Assembly: GCF_041296385.1 (NCBI RefSeq) | Contig: NC_091023.1 | Location: forward strand, 9,610,924-9,674,923 | DNA: 64,000 nt | Direction: 5' to 3' | Source: Aphelocoma coerulescens | Taxonomy: Eukaryota; Chordata; Aves; Passeriformes; Corvidae | Part shown: positions 12,201 to 25,100 of the stretch, in pieces | Position numbering within the stretch: position 1 is the stretch's first letter | Layout: each line of letters starts with the position of its first letter | Notes under the pieces: model-generated | The model's input: only the letters and a program-made list of their open reading frames with translations | What the model was told of the DNA's origin: nothing | Databases searched by the model: none | Position numbers and translations under genes: made by a program

Positions 12201-13269
12201 ACTAAGACCTGCCACACTGCTATCTGAAATTTAAATGAAGTTTTCAATATCAGGAACTGAGAAGTCATCAACTGTGCATTCCCAACTGTGCATTCTCAGT
12301 TAGAAAACCAATACATCTATTTTTGTGCTTTCACTACAAGGACACCATTTGCAATTCTCCAGCATCTTCAACTAGAATTCATATGCCTTATTCAAAACAT
12401 AAGATGGTCTACACAGACATCTAAGTAGGCTTTTCTGACTATAGATCAGCAACAGCTTCATTTTTTTTCAGTCAGTTTTTGTTGGAACTACAAAACATGG
12501 GAATTTGCCTTGGGAAAGGTGAGAAATTTAAGCTGTTCAAAATGAGACATATCATGTTAAAAAAAAACCCAACAAAAATATTATATACCACACAGGCTCT
12601 TGAGCCATCATTCAAAGGTGCCAAGTTTGTAAAACTCTTCCAGATTCCCTCTCTGGCTCCCAAATACCCCAAAGAAGCAGTGAGCTACACAACATATTCA
12701 TCAACCAACATTTAGACATTCCAAGTGTTACAAAGCCAGCCAGTGCTGTTATTTGAGCCTGTGAAGGCTGTGAGCAACTGTAAAGGATAAGGATGCTTCC
12801 CAGTTTATCTCCATCCTTTCTCTGTGAGAAAGTATCATGAAACGAGTGCAACCACCTTATATGGCTGCAGTTTGTGTCCTCTGTATATATTATATTGTAG
12901 ACTCTGCTTACCCCATCCAGCAAAATTAGCATTTCTTTGGCACTTCAGACAGGTCCAAGGCATCTCAGGAAAGGATCCTGTGGCACTCTGCAGATAAGAA
13001 CCTTTGCAGAGTTCTGAAGTGGAGCCAGATGAACCAGAGAAGAGGTCTATATGAGCTAGGACCACACAGCGGCTGCTCTTCTCTCAGCTCACAGGCTCAT
13101 TGTGGGCCTTTGACCTGCTGCAGCTCATTCAGTTCCAATACAGCACACCTGACAAGCTCTCCCAGGAACCTACAATTTGTCTGTGGGGCATGTAAAGGAA
13201 GAGCCAGAGCACAAAATGTGGATTGTGCTTTCACAAGATGGAAAAAAAGATGGATCATCCAAATAGACT

Positions 13270-16078
13270 AAGTGAATATCAAGAAATATTTTATTGTACA
13301 TGTAATCAAAGTTTAAAAAACAGACAAGAAGGAGCGAAGGACAGATTTTTCTAGGTTCTCTTAACTATGCAGGGTACAGAACTACAACTAGGAAAGAATT
13401 AGCACATATTAGTACCCTTTGCTCCCCTTCCCTGCCCCAATGGAAGAGGTTACACAAGCGAGATCTGTAATACTTTAAATCAAGGCTTCTCAGTAACTGC
13501 ACACTTGAGCTGACATAGTTGAAGTATGTTCAGTTTCATGAGAGAGCATGTGCCTTCAAAATAGTTGTTTATAAACAAAACTACTCTCTCTTCAGTGGTT
13601 TGTAAGCATTACTCATTCAACAGCAAGAGTAAACTTAAAAGACTAATGATTTAGTGGCCATATTTGTCATCATATCTGAACCGACACTATCTTTAAGTAT
13701 ATCAATTATAGAAAATAGATTCCTTAGGCAGTAGAGAATATATTATCTAATGGCAAAAACATAATGTAAAGAAGCAGAGGAAGTATTCACAGGGAAGGGA
13801 GGGGGGAGCTGTGTGCTGAGCAGGGGTATATTGAGTAATCAGAACTAAAAAAGCTGAGTTCTGGAGTGCTAATTGCAAAGGAATTACACCTCAGCATCAT
13901 GGGAATAGGATTCAGAATATCTGGGTTGAAAAATATGGTACTCATTGCACATCTACATCAATCTCCAAGCTTAACTCACACCCTAGATCCTCCTAACCTA
14001 TTACAGTGGGATATTAAACAGTTCTAGCACTGTATCTCATGTTCTGCCTTATATGCTGCAAGGAGGAAGGCTTCTGTTCTCTTCCAGAACCAGATAGGAA
14101 GAAGTCTGAAAGTGAATGAAGAGCATTATCAGAGCTTATTGACCCCTGCCAACGCTTTCCTTCCTAGTTTAGAACAGTGAAGGCCTTCAGAGCATAAAGC
14201 TGCAACTGCTTTTCCAGTGCAAGCTGATTTTCTCTCAACGGCTTAGAAATATGCCTTCCGAAAAAACCTAAGCTATGCAGCATGTAGCCAGAGTTGAATC
14301 AAATCAGTGTGACAAGAGCTAAATCCTGGATTGAAGGCAAGACAAGTTCTGGGATCCTCACGAGAGATGGATTTGTTTATTCTTCAGTGGCCCAATAAGG
14401 CTTGCAAATTAAAAGACTTCACAAAACTTCCAGAGAAGGCCCATGGAAAAGCAGACAAAGTAACACTAACTATCGTATTCTGGATTCTAATGCCCTTTGG
14501 AGACTATCAGATTTTTGGCTTAAAATGCAAGTGAATCATGATGTGTTCATGATCTTAATCTATTTCAGCCTACAGCATGGTCCAGTGCAGATTATTAGTG
14601 TCAAATTACACACCTAGGACTTGAATTCACTAACACTCATAGCACCACTTGATTGTTGCTGTAAGTAAAGACAGTCTAACCCTCAACTCTTCTGCCAGAA
14701 AGAGCGTATTACCTTTGATAATTGTGTAACACCACCTATTCCAGGCCAGCTGACCTACCCTTTTTTGTCCTCACACACATTGCATCTGTTTTCAGATAAA
14801 TCTGAACAGCTCCAAGCTTAAACTCTGTGACATATCACCTTAGCTTCCAAAGTTACAAAATAAATTCTCTTTACAGCATTCAGATGTGGGAGATTCACTC
14901 AACTGACAAACCAGTCTACTGACAGTATCTCTCACTAGTTATTTCCTTTATGTGCCAACTGCACAGCCATAAAAGCCTCCCAGCTCTTCTTCATATTTCT
15001 CAGCTTTGAAACAGGAAAGGATCAATATAGATATCTCAGGATTAACAGACCTAGGTGCAGGGAAGAAAGCAGCTCTTCTGTACCTCAGCAATTATTGCTC
15101 AGTATTTATCTGTTTTAAGCAACATCAAGACAGTATTTGAATTTATGCGGTACTTTAGCAGACAGGTTCCCTAACATTAAAGAACATGAGCCTTTCCACA
15201 GAAGAAAATCTCTATAATTTAACTGGCCATTTTTTCTCAACTGTTACTTGTAACAAGGCAGATTTGTTTAGGTTCCCATTCCAACAACATTATAGTTGTC
15301 AAAGTACATGGCTCATACCTGTGGCCAGTCTTTAGAGCAGGTGGGCTGCACGTTTTCATAACTACAGAAGTTTATCAGCTATGCTAAAACACTACATAAA
15401 AAACCCAGGATTGTTTGCAGACTCACCAGCTACCTACACAGAACAGCTGTTCCACAAAAGTGATTTCACTAACGACTGAACTCGAAGACAAACACTACAA
15501 GAAAGCCAACAAAGGATCTTGTGTGATCAAAGGTTCTCTTACTATCTCATTTGAAAGCAGCTACCTTCCACTTTGAACTATCTCCTCCTTTCTTAGGAAT
15601 AACCAACACACCTTTTGGAGGCAATTTAGACAGTGACTGCTCAAAACCATTTCAACAGAACTGTTTTTTGGAAGAGAGAATAAGTTATTTTACTATTTGC
15701 ACAAATTGAATTTACTACACTCATTTTACTCTGGTAACGCTTTAGCTACAAGGTATCTGTACAAGATATATCAGCAGAGATAGCACATTGTTAACACTAC
15801 ATATGTAAACTGAGAGACAACAGGTCCTTCCATCCAGGTGTCATATTGCAGATAAACCATTGGTATCAGTCTGAGAGGCTGCGGAACCGCACTTCAGCAC
15901 CACGGAGATTCCCGGGGAGCCCAACAGAAAAGCTGTGCTCTACAAGGGTGACTGTCCATCCTGGAACAGCAGGAGGAGGAGAATCAAGCAACCAGTGTTT
16001 GCAGTAATATTCTTGAGGATTCCATTCATTCGGTGCATATTGCTGTACATAAGGTGCATAAACCTGCCACGGAGGAGA
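13270..16078 (-). other. WDFY1: WDFY1 3' UTR (approximate end)
   Basis: After the stop codon the sequence is AT-rich and has no supported exon. The minus strand carries ACAATAAAAT around 13284-13293, a canonical AATAAA signal, so cleavage near 13270 would give a UTR of about 2.8 kb. Another AATAAA near 14368-14373 could give a shorter form. The end is inferred, not proven. Confidence 0.5.
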
Positions 16079-16138
16079 TCAGCGGGAAGAGAAGCCAGTG
16101 GCAAGGCTGCAACCAACTACTGGTGTCATGTCCCAGAT
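16079..16138 (-). CDS. WDFY1: WDFY1 coding exon 12 with stop (residues 392-410)
   Basis: The acceptor is TCTTCCAG. The exon encodes [19 protein letters not shown] then TGA. The last residues, SSR, differ from human SPH; the rest is conserved. Confidence 0.94.
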   Translation of the reverse strand: MWDMTPVVGCSLATGFSSR

Positions 16139-19100
16139 CTGGAAGAGAATATCGTGGAGAATTACACAGCTTTAGTGTCAGACTCACAGGTCTTTCTGCA
16201 AGAGGCATAAAAGCAAACATAAAGACATCCCTGGACACAAGGTAACAATTCCTTTTTAACTTATGCTTGAGGAAAATTTCACAAAGAGTTATACCAGCCT
16301 TACAAACCAAAAGCCAAATTTGGGGCTCAAGAGTCTTCTTGCACTTCTGTAGAGGTCTGTTTTAAGAAGTGCTATGCAGTTTGTCACAAACATGCTTACA
16401 GCAACACAAGGAGAGGCTGGCACAGTCTCAGCTCTGGCATGCATGGTGAATGTAGAGCTCAAGCACAGCAAGATTCCGTTTCAGTCTGAGCTCCATGTCA
16501 TTGTCTCACAACAACGGCTTTCAGTGGCCATGCTCAGAGCCATGGAGCTCCGAGCAAAGAAACCTGTACATTTCCTCAGGTCTGTGTCTTTAAGGCTGAT
16601 GGCAGATTCTCCTGCTGCCCATGCCTGCTGTGTTTGTTCAGAGACACAACAGTAACAGATCCAACAGCTGCACTCCATACAGTGGAGTTACAAGTCATTT
16701 CCTCACACAGCTGCAGAAGAACAGCCTAGCAAATACAATTCCTTCTTGCCACAATAGATAGCTTCTTGCAGTAGTTGTCAGAAAGAAAAAAAAACTACAA
16801 AAATGAATTCTCTATTAAATATCTCTAAGAAATGCAGAAAAATATGCAGGAATACCTTCACAATCCGGTCGCTCCCACAAGTCACCATTAGCCCTCTGGA
16901 GATGTCCATGGACATGTGTGAAATGTTGTGTTTTCCTTCATGAAAGGTTGCCAAGGAAGTACGGCTGCACAAGAACAATTGAAATGAAAGCCAGCCATCA
17001 GATGAAGCTCCATGGCATCATTACAGTAGTGCAAAATAAACTTAAAAGAAAATGAAGAAATGAAGTTGCTCAAGTACTAATAGATCAATTCCAAGAGCTG
17101 CAGTGCCGTATTAAAGGGGACAGAATTAAATTAGTAAGTCATGCTAAGGCACTGCTTGTGGAGTTACACAGGTGTGACATTTCCTGGCCTTCTGCAGCCT
17201 GACTGTTAATAATACTGGAGCAGAAGTGGGACACTGCATTAGCAAATACTTCTACTCCTGGTTAACAAAGTCAAGCTCAGCTACATTTTTCCCCTGCTGG
17301 CTGCAGAAACCAACTAGGGCACCACATCTCACTTTTCAAAAAACCCAACCCCAAGCAAACAAAAGGCCTCAACAATGAAAAACCCAACAACACAATAAAA
17401 AACCCCAAGCCCCCCAAATTTTCACATCTGATTACTCTGTTCATATCCAGAGAAAAGGGGTTCCTTCATTTCTAAGACAAGTTTAATGAGACAGCAAGTG
17501 ATGTTTAACCCCATTTGCTTGCATGGGGAAAATCATGTGGAGCTCTGAAGAATATTCCCAAAGAAATAGTTTTTAGAAAGTGTACATGAACTAATGCATA
17601 TACATCCTGGCAGCTGAAATGCATTGTCTGGCACCCACTTAGCAATGTTAAGTGCAATCAATAGCTTGTAACTAAACTGAAATATTGAGATAAATATATT
17701 TCAAGTTTAGATCTGGGCTCTTGGAAAAGAACTAAAAAGGATAAAAAGTTGTAATTCCACATCTGATCCAAATGCACTTGTAGAGCCAGATGGGGGATCT
17801 GCCCTCAGAGTGCTTTCAGTCCCCAAGGCCTATTAGCAGAGAGTCAGCTCAGTGTGTTTTGTAGCATTGTGTGCGGATGTGGAGCAAGCCCAAGGGTTTC
17901 TGCACACCAGCAGTGTTACTACAGTTTATTATTACTCCTTAATACTCACTCTTCATCCTTGATTGACTCAAAACAAGAATCACAGACACGGACCTGGAAC
18001 TCAAATCCCATGATTGGGTAACTCGACCGTTTGGTACTGCACTTGCCACACACTGCTTGTCCACATTTTCTACAATGATGCTTCATGGAGCAAGAAGAAA
18101 ACAAACAAGTAAGTCACTATACTATGTCACTTGAGCACCGTACCAAGGGTCCACTGAACAACAATACAACAAAACTTCTGTTTTGCGACCTGTTAGAAAG
18201 CAACCTGTTAGGAAATGCTCTGTTACTTCAACCAAAGACCAACGTCTCTGAAGTTCTGAACAGCTGTTTGGGTCATTAATGGATTTATCTCCATATTCTC
18301 TGTGTACACCATCTTCTCCTGCAAGCTCCTTCTGGGAGAAGGGGAAAAAGAGGGTTGAACAAGCAACCCAGTTAAAAACAGTCTAAGGAAGCCAGAAACA
18401 GATGAATGTCTTGGTGTCTGTCCAGTCCCTTCTTAAAGAAAACTACCTGGAAAGCTTTCACATTCTGGTACAGTAAGAACAGGGCCATTACTGCTTCCCT
18501 GGAGTGAGCATCTATATGCTCAGTTATGGGGCACTGTTTGCCATTTTACACAACACTTGAGGATTAGCTGCCCATGGTTCCAAAGCATGGAAACATTCAG
18601 AGAAATCCAAAAGAGCACTCCTAGCCCAGCCTGCTTCAACCTGTGACAGAAGTTTGATGCAACATTTTCATAGAAATCGGACATGTCTTAGCAGTGCCTA
18701 GAAGCTGTAACTTCTCAATATATCCTCACTTCAAAGCAGCAAAAATACCAAGAGTTGAAAAGATCTACCAGTCTTAGTGGTTTTCTGTTTGCATTTTGCT
18801 CAAGTGCTGAAGAACAGCTAAGCACTGAAACCAGGCATCTCACCTGTCTCAACCCTATCGTCTTTGTGTCCCACATTTGCTTTATATTCCAGAAGAAAGG
18901 TTGTTCACACTTCTGACAGGAATCACTTTCTAGCCATTGAGGAGCCTACAAAAGAGCAGGAGATGCAAGCAATCAGAATTGTTTTCCCCTCATACAACAA
19001 TCAAGGAAGTTTATTTTAAGAACCCAAAGTAAAATTTTATTTGGAAAGATGCCCTGGCTCAGTTCTGGACATTTCAACAGTAAATTGCCTAGAACATAGT

Positions 19101-22100
19101 ACATAGTAAGTTTAACACAAAAAACCGAAACCCCAGAATACAGTTATTGGTTACCTACGCACCTCCTACACTTTTTAAGCCTACAGTAACATGTTATGTT
19201 ACTGCCTTAATAAGAAAACTCATTCAAACATCTAAGTTACTAAACCTGCTGCAGGCATTCAAAGACTGCTGCTCTGGTTGACTGGATGGCTTTTAAGGAC
19301 CAGTGTAGTCCAAACTGTAGAAACTATGAGGCAGTAATCCCCTCTAAGAAAGGGGGTGTCCAGAAATAAATTCTGTGAGTAACTATCTTTTCTACTTTCA
19401 TGGGATTGCAGTTTGAAATAGTTAGGAACTCATCTGCATTTTCCATCCTGCGCACATCTTCGTTAAGCAACCCTTTGCCCACCCACACACTTTTCCTGCC
19501 ATAAATGGACTAGGCCAAATGAAAATAGAGCCTTTACACATTTCAGCTGTAAAAGAGACACGATGTTTTTAGTACGTAGACTTGAACATGTATATTCTAT
19601 ACAAGTTTATACATCTCATGAGGAAGTCTCCCTGAGACTTGACAGGAGGAAAGCTGGAACAACAAAGCATTTTTTCTTTTCAATTCACTTACACTGCTGA
19701 CAGTAAGAAAACAAGAGCATTCTGAGTTGCACCACCATGGATATGAACTGATGCAGGAAAGAAGTGTATAGCCGGGTCAATTGCTGTGTACTGCGATCTT
19801 TTAAAAAAAATGTTGCCTGGGGACTGAACCTCTGCCTTCTGTACTACATCTCAAAACCTGCCTCTCACTTCTTTACCTGCTTTGCCACAAGTTGAGAACT
19901 TATTTCAAGACTATTGAAGCACAGTCCACTGGTTTCTTTACTGCAAGAGTGTGACTGCTTTAGATTGTTCCAGCAGCAAAGGCCACAGCCATTCCAGTGA
20001 ACCTGTTGTCTCTTTGAGAAAAAACTCTAAGCAGTCCCAAGATGTCTCGCACTTTTCCTGTCCTGGGAACCCATTTACAACAATGCAGCATGGACAGCCA
20101 CTAGAACAGAACAGGTTTCAATAACATCATTCAGCTTTAAAGTGTCAGAGAACATGAGGAAAGCAGCCTGCAGAACTGACTAAGGAAAGTAACATTAGTC
20201 TCGGAAAAAGGGAAAAAAATAACTTTGACCTAGGACATGAACTTACCTCTTCTCGGCTGATATCCATGTTCCAAACAGCAATTCCCCCATCAGCTGAACA
20301 AGACACCAGCTGCCGTGTCAGCTGGATGTAGCAGATAGCCTGCACCTTGTCACTGTGAACAAAGCACACACTATTTACCCACAGGTATTTAAACAAAGCT
20401 TGGTTTCCCAGCAAACCCTGATTTATCCTTGTAAATGAAGCTAGTGAGGAAGCCCAAAACTGATTTCCAGTTTGCTAAGTCCACTAAGTAGAGCTCTGAG
20501 GATGAGTGAACAGATGCTGTCACGTGAGCGCTACCCTAGCATCAGGATGTTGCTGAGAGTGTTCTTACAGGCCTGACCAGAATACCAGAGGTACAGTTCC
20601 ATGTCAACATTTGCTGGCAGTAAGCCCTGATGGTGAACTGAGTGTCAACTCAGAGTGTGTGTGCAAATACTCTTCTGCGTTGGCAAGGAGAGCCACTTAC
20701 CAAAACAGAGACAAGTGGAAAAATAAAGAGAAATATTTGTTTGAAGATGTAGCTAAGAAGCAGGTTCCACTGTTGCTAACAAATCACAGTAAGTCAGTCT
20801 GTAGCTGCAAAGCAAAGTATAGATTCACCAGTAAAACAATTTAATCCTGAAGAAAGTCATGGCAAAACAAAAGTCTACTCTAAGAAAGTAAACAAAGAAT
20901 CTGAGTAGTATCACACTGCTTTGCAACATCTAAATTGAATTTAAATAGTCATTCTGCTTCTCAGAAGAACTTACTTTCCCATTCAGTACGAAGAGAAACT
21001 GTTACAAGTCTTCACCAGGACACATGAGGCAGCAGTAACAGCAGTATAAAGTCCTCCAGTCACTGACTTCAGGTTTTTTTTGTTAACTAGGCCTCTATTA
21101 TTAATTCTTTAGCGATAAAACTAAATCCTCAAGATTTAACAAGAGTTCTAGGGCTAAGGCTATCAGTCTTGATCAAAGGTGGATGGAGGCATCTATGGAA
21201 TTAGACAAGAGAACACACTATACAAATATCTTTAAACATAAAAAATATCTCTACTACCACTGCATTTCTAAGTAGAATATATCTTCAGTGGTGAACTGCC
21301 CATCAGACTGAATTAGAGCCCTACATTTAAAAATGGCAGCTAGCATTGTGTCTCTAAAAATTAAGAGTTGATTAATACAGGCAACTACCTCAACTGCAGA
21401 AGAGGGGAGACATGATACTTTCTGAAGTTGAGAGACTATCCCTGTAATTTAGCCAGTTTATCACCTTGCTGACAGAAAGAGAGAACAGGAACATACTGAA
21501 GCTTATTTTATATGGGTACATGAACATGCTTATACATAAAGGTTTTATAGCCCTCCTCTCACAGGTAACTCAGTGCAGTATTTACAATACAGACACATGC
21601 AATTTTTACATAAAGGCCAAACCAGATGATTTAGGGGTTTTATCCACCTCTTTCTCTAAACTACTTCTGTGTTACTTCTAAACCATGGTAATAAGAATAT
21701 ATTAAACATGAACAAGAAAAAAGATTTATCAGTAAGGCTTTCCTAGTACTGATTATCCTTCTTCCCCCGCAAAGTCCTCAGGGTTCTGAAAAGAGTAACT
21801 TTCTCCATTATTCAAAATGACTCAAATATCTTGCCACACTCTTTAGTGTTCATGGGACTGTGTGTTCATTACAGGACATGTATGAAAAATAAGACTCCAT
21901 TACATACTGATGTCCCTGGAGCAGCAGCGTTCGCCCCTTCCTTCCACCAATATCCCACATGATAATGCTGTGGTCAGAGGCACCTGAGAAGAGCAGCCGT
22001 TGAACAGGATCCCACCACAGGGAAGTAATACTCCCTAGGAAAGAACATTCTGCAGTTAGATGTTAAGGGACTGGCTCCCCAACACAGTGATGCCCTCCTG

Positions 22101-25100
22101 GAGCATTAAGTGAAACCTGAGGTACTGCCTTACTCCAGTAACATATTGAAAGCCTTAAGGCAAAGGAAGCACCCAACAGCAAGGTGCAGTCCTGACAGAG
22201 AGGCAAGGAGTACTGGACAGTAGAACAGAATGTCCCTAAGAAGACAAATATAGCATAAGCCAGAAAGTCCGAGTTCTGCCCCTTGTATTTAGGTAGGTGA
22301 TTTTAAGAGTTACCAGGCTGCTATGTGAGCTTTGGAAGATAGAAGTACTAACACTTGCCAAGCAGAAACCATTATCTGCAACACAATGAGATGCTTGGTC
22401 AGTGGTTGCAGGACAGCTCACAGTGTTCTCAGGTAAAGCCACTGTCACATAACCATTTACAACCTTAAAATAGCTGGACTAAGAAACGAAGGGACAGTTT
22501 CACTGCTGTTAGCAAATCTGCCACTACTCACTAAATTACAAAACTAGATTTCAGAAGGCCCAGTGCAGCTGTGAATTAGTGGATAGAAAGAAATGAGTCA
22601 TCTAACAGTAGCAGCTTTATACTAAACCCATATGCATGGTAACGTAGCCAGGAGACTAAAGGAGTAATTTTGTTACTCATGCCACCTATAGTTGTGACGT
22701 TGGGACATTTTGTTCCCTTGCAGAGATCCTTAACTTTAAAGAATCCTTCCATTGCTCAGTTGTCATCAAAAGCCTTGTTAGTCTGAAACTGAGATGATGA
22801 ATGATAATTAGAACCCAAATCAGTCCTTTCCAGTGCTCTGGAGCAAGACGGTTTTTTTGCCTCCTTCAAGGCTACACTACTTTTAGACTGACCCATTTGG
22901 GAATAGCATGTGCACCAAAAAGGCACTAACTTTGAGTATTATCTCAGCATTATGCAGAGCAGGCTGTTATATATGGTGAATTCTGGAAGCTGAGAACAAA
23001 CTTTGAAACCATTTAAACTGCAAAGCAAACACTGCTTGCTTATGAAGTCACATTTACCAAGAGCTAGAAAGCAAACAAGATGAAATCAGACTTTTGAAGT
23101 CTGTCAAACACAGCTGCACTCAAAGAAGAACTAGATGCCATTTAAGTTTAGAGTTTCTGTATCTTGAGAATATTACAGAAATACTATGGAAGAAAAAAGG
23201 TTACACATAATCTGATTTGCTTTAAAAAAAAAAGGAAAAAAGATGAAATAACTAGGATTATACCAGTTGAAGAAAAACCTGCTTCTGCCCCTGAAATCCT
23301 CTTTTATGCTAGCTCAATTCTTGTTTTAAGGATCACAGTCCCCATATGGAAATATATGAGCCGAAGCTGGTTGCTGTGTAGCCAGCACAGCTGAAGTTGG
23401 TGCTTGGAAGCCCATCACAACTCAAGAGATAGAACACACACTATAAGAAAGTGCCACACAGACATACTGCTTGTAGACTAACAGTAACATTTACCAAGGA
23501 GCTGCATTTGAACACAGGCCAGTGTAAAAGTATAGAGAGGCAAAGGAGTCTCTAGGGCCAAGAGAATGATTTTGCTCTAAACTGAAACAATCTGAAATTC
23601 TCCTTGAAAGCAGAAGAGACATTTATCACTTGAAAATCTCAACTTGCCTCCTGCATTCAAAACCAGCTGTATCATTTTACAGTCATCTGTAGATCAGGAG
23701 TCTATGCAGCTTTAACAAAGCCTACTCTATACTTACAGCTGTTATACAAAGCAGCCTTTTCCAGTGGGTCAGAGACTCATGACCCAGTAGTTCCATCCCT
23801 ACCCACATGCAAACTGTCAGCTGATTTGAAAGTGACCATGTGGGAAAAGACATTGTCTTGTTTATTTTTCTCAGCGTGTTATTAAGTTACCCATTATTCT
23901 GTGATTTGCTTCTTCCCTTACTCATTACAGCAGATGGTAGCTCCATATCATGTTATGGACCACCTGATTCGTCATTCGATATAAGGACTTCAGCTGTACT
24001 ATACAGGATGAGACATATGTCTTAGACTAGGCAGCTTCTCCAATGTTAAAGAGACTAAAGCTTTTAGAGGTGGCCATCTAGTGGGTAACTTGTGTTTAAC
24101 TGAATGCATATGTTTACCTTTATTTTTCATCTATAATAAAAATACCTGTAGGTATTTATAAGGCTAAGATTTCCCCTCAGCAAGAATGTGTTTGTTCTTC
24201 AACAGGAAGTCATGTACAGCTTTGAACAGCTTATGATAACCACTACCCTGGACTGTTTTTCCATCCAATATCTACTCTGAAGAGGCAGATATGCAACTGA
24301 CCATCTCACCCCAACTTACAAAGAGGGACCATATCTGGGACAAGTGGATTTAGGACAAGGAGTTACTTTACCTTCATGTCCTTTGAGAGTTGTGATAACT
24401 GAGCAGGTATTCTGCTCAAGCTTCAGAAGAGTGATCTGTCCAGAATAATCACCAACAAATGCATGCTGAGTTTCATGATCATATCTGAACACCAGTAAAG
24501 GAGAAGCTTCATTTGATCAAAGAGTATTTTACATGAGTGAAACAGTCAGCTGTAGCATCTAAAAAAATTGGAAAAGAACATTTTAATATGCCAGATAAAT
24601 ATTTGCATAATTAATTCTAAAGTGGTTAGAGGGTGTAATAAACCTTTTTGATTCCTTCCTTCTCATCACTCTTCCCTACATCTGCAAGTAAAACCGTATA
24701 GAAATTAAGTGATGAGAGTTTAGAAAGCCAGTAGAGAAAGCCAGGAGATAATCCATGCCCTAGTTTAAGGCAAGCCAAGTAGCTTTAGGCCATTTCTAGC
24801 AGATATTCACAGAAAATGCTCATGCTCGTCTACAAGATGCCAAAACTCATCAGGCTACTTGTTGCAGTGCAGAGCTCTCTGCAACCATTACGAGGATCTC
24901 ACTGGACACTGGGTGGCTTTCAGTCTTACCTACTATCTCCTCCAATAAACCCTTAGTTTTCTAGCATGTTAGCAGCTGATATCCCCAGGAGAGGAAAACC
25001 AAGACACAAGGATGCTGTCCCTCCACAGCAAGTTCACCTTACAGTGGAAGTACACGCATAGTGTTCTAGCTACTGCCAAGGTAAGACTGTCTCATTTCTT

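Larger units (their letters stand above)
6080..13269. other. Intergenic region between WDFY1 3' end and AP1S3 promoter
   Basis: There is no gene I can support on either strand. It contains a 15-bp hairpin at 6342-6382, an LTR-like element at about 7556-7850, a 28-bp palindrome at 9219-9246, and a 14-bp near-tandem repeat near 12269-12297. The rest is AT-rich unique sequence. Confidence 0.75.
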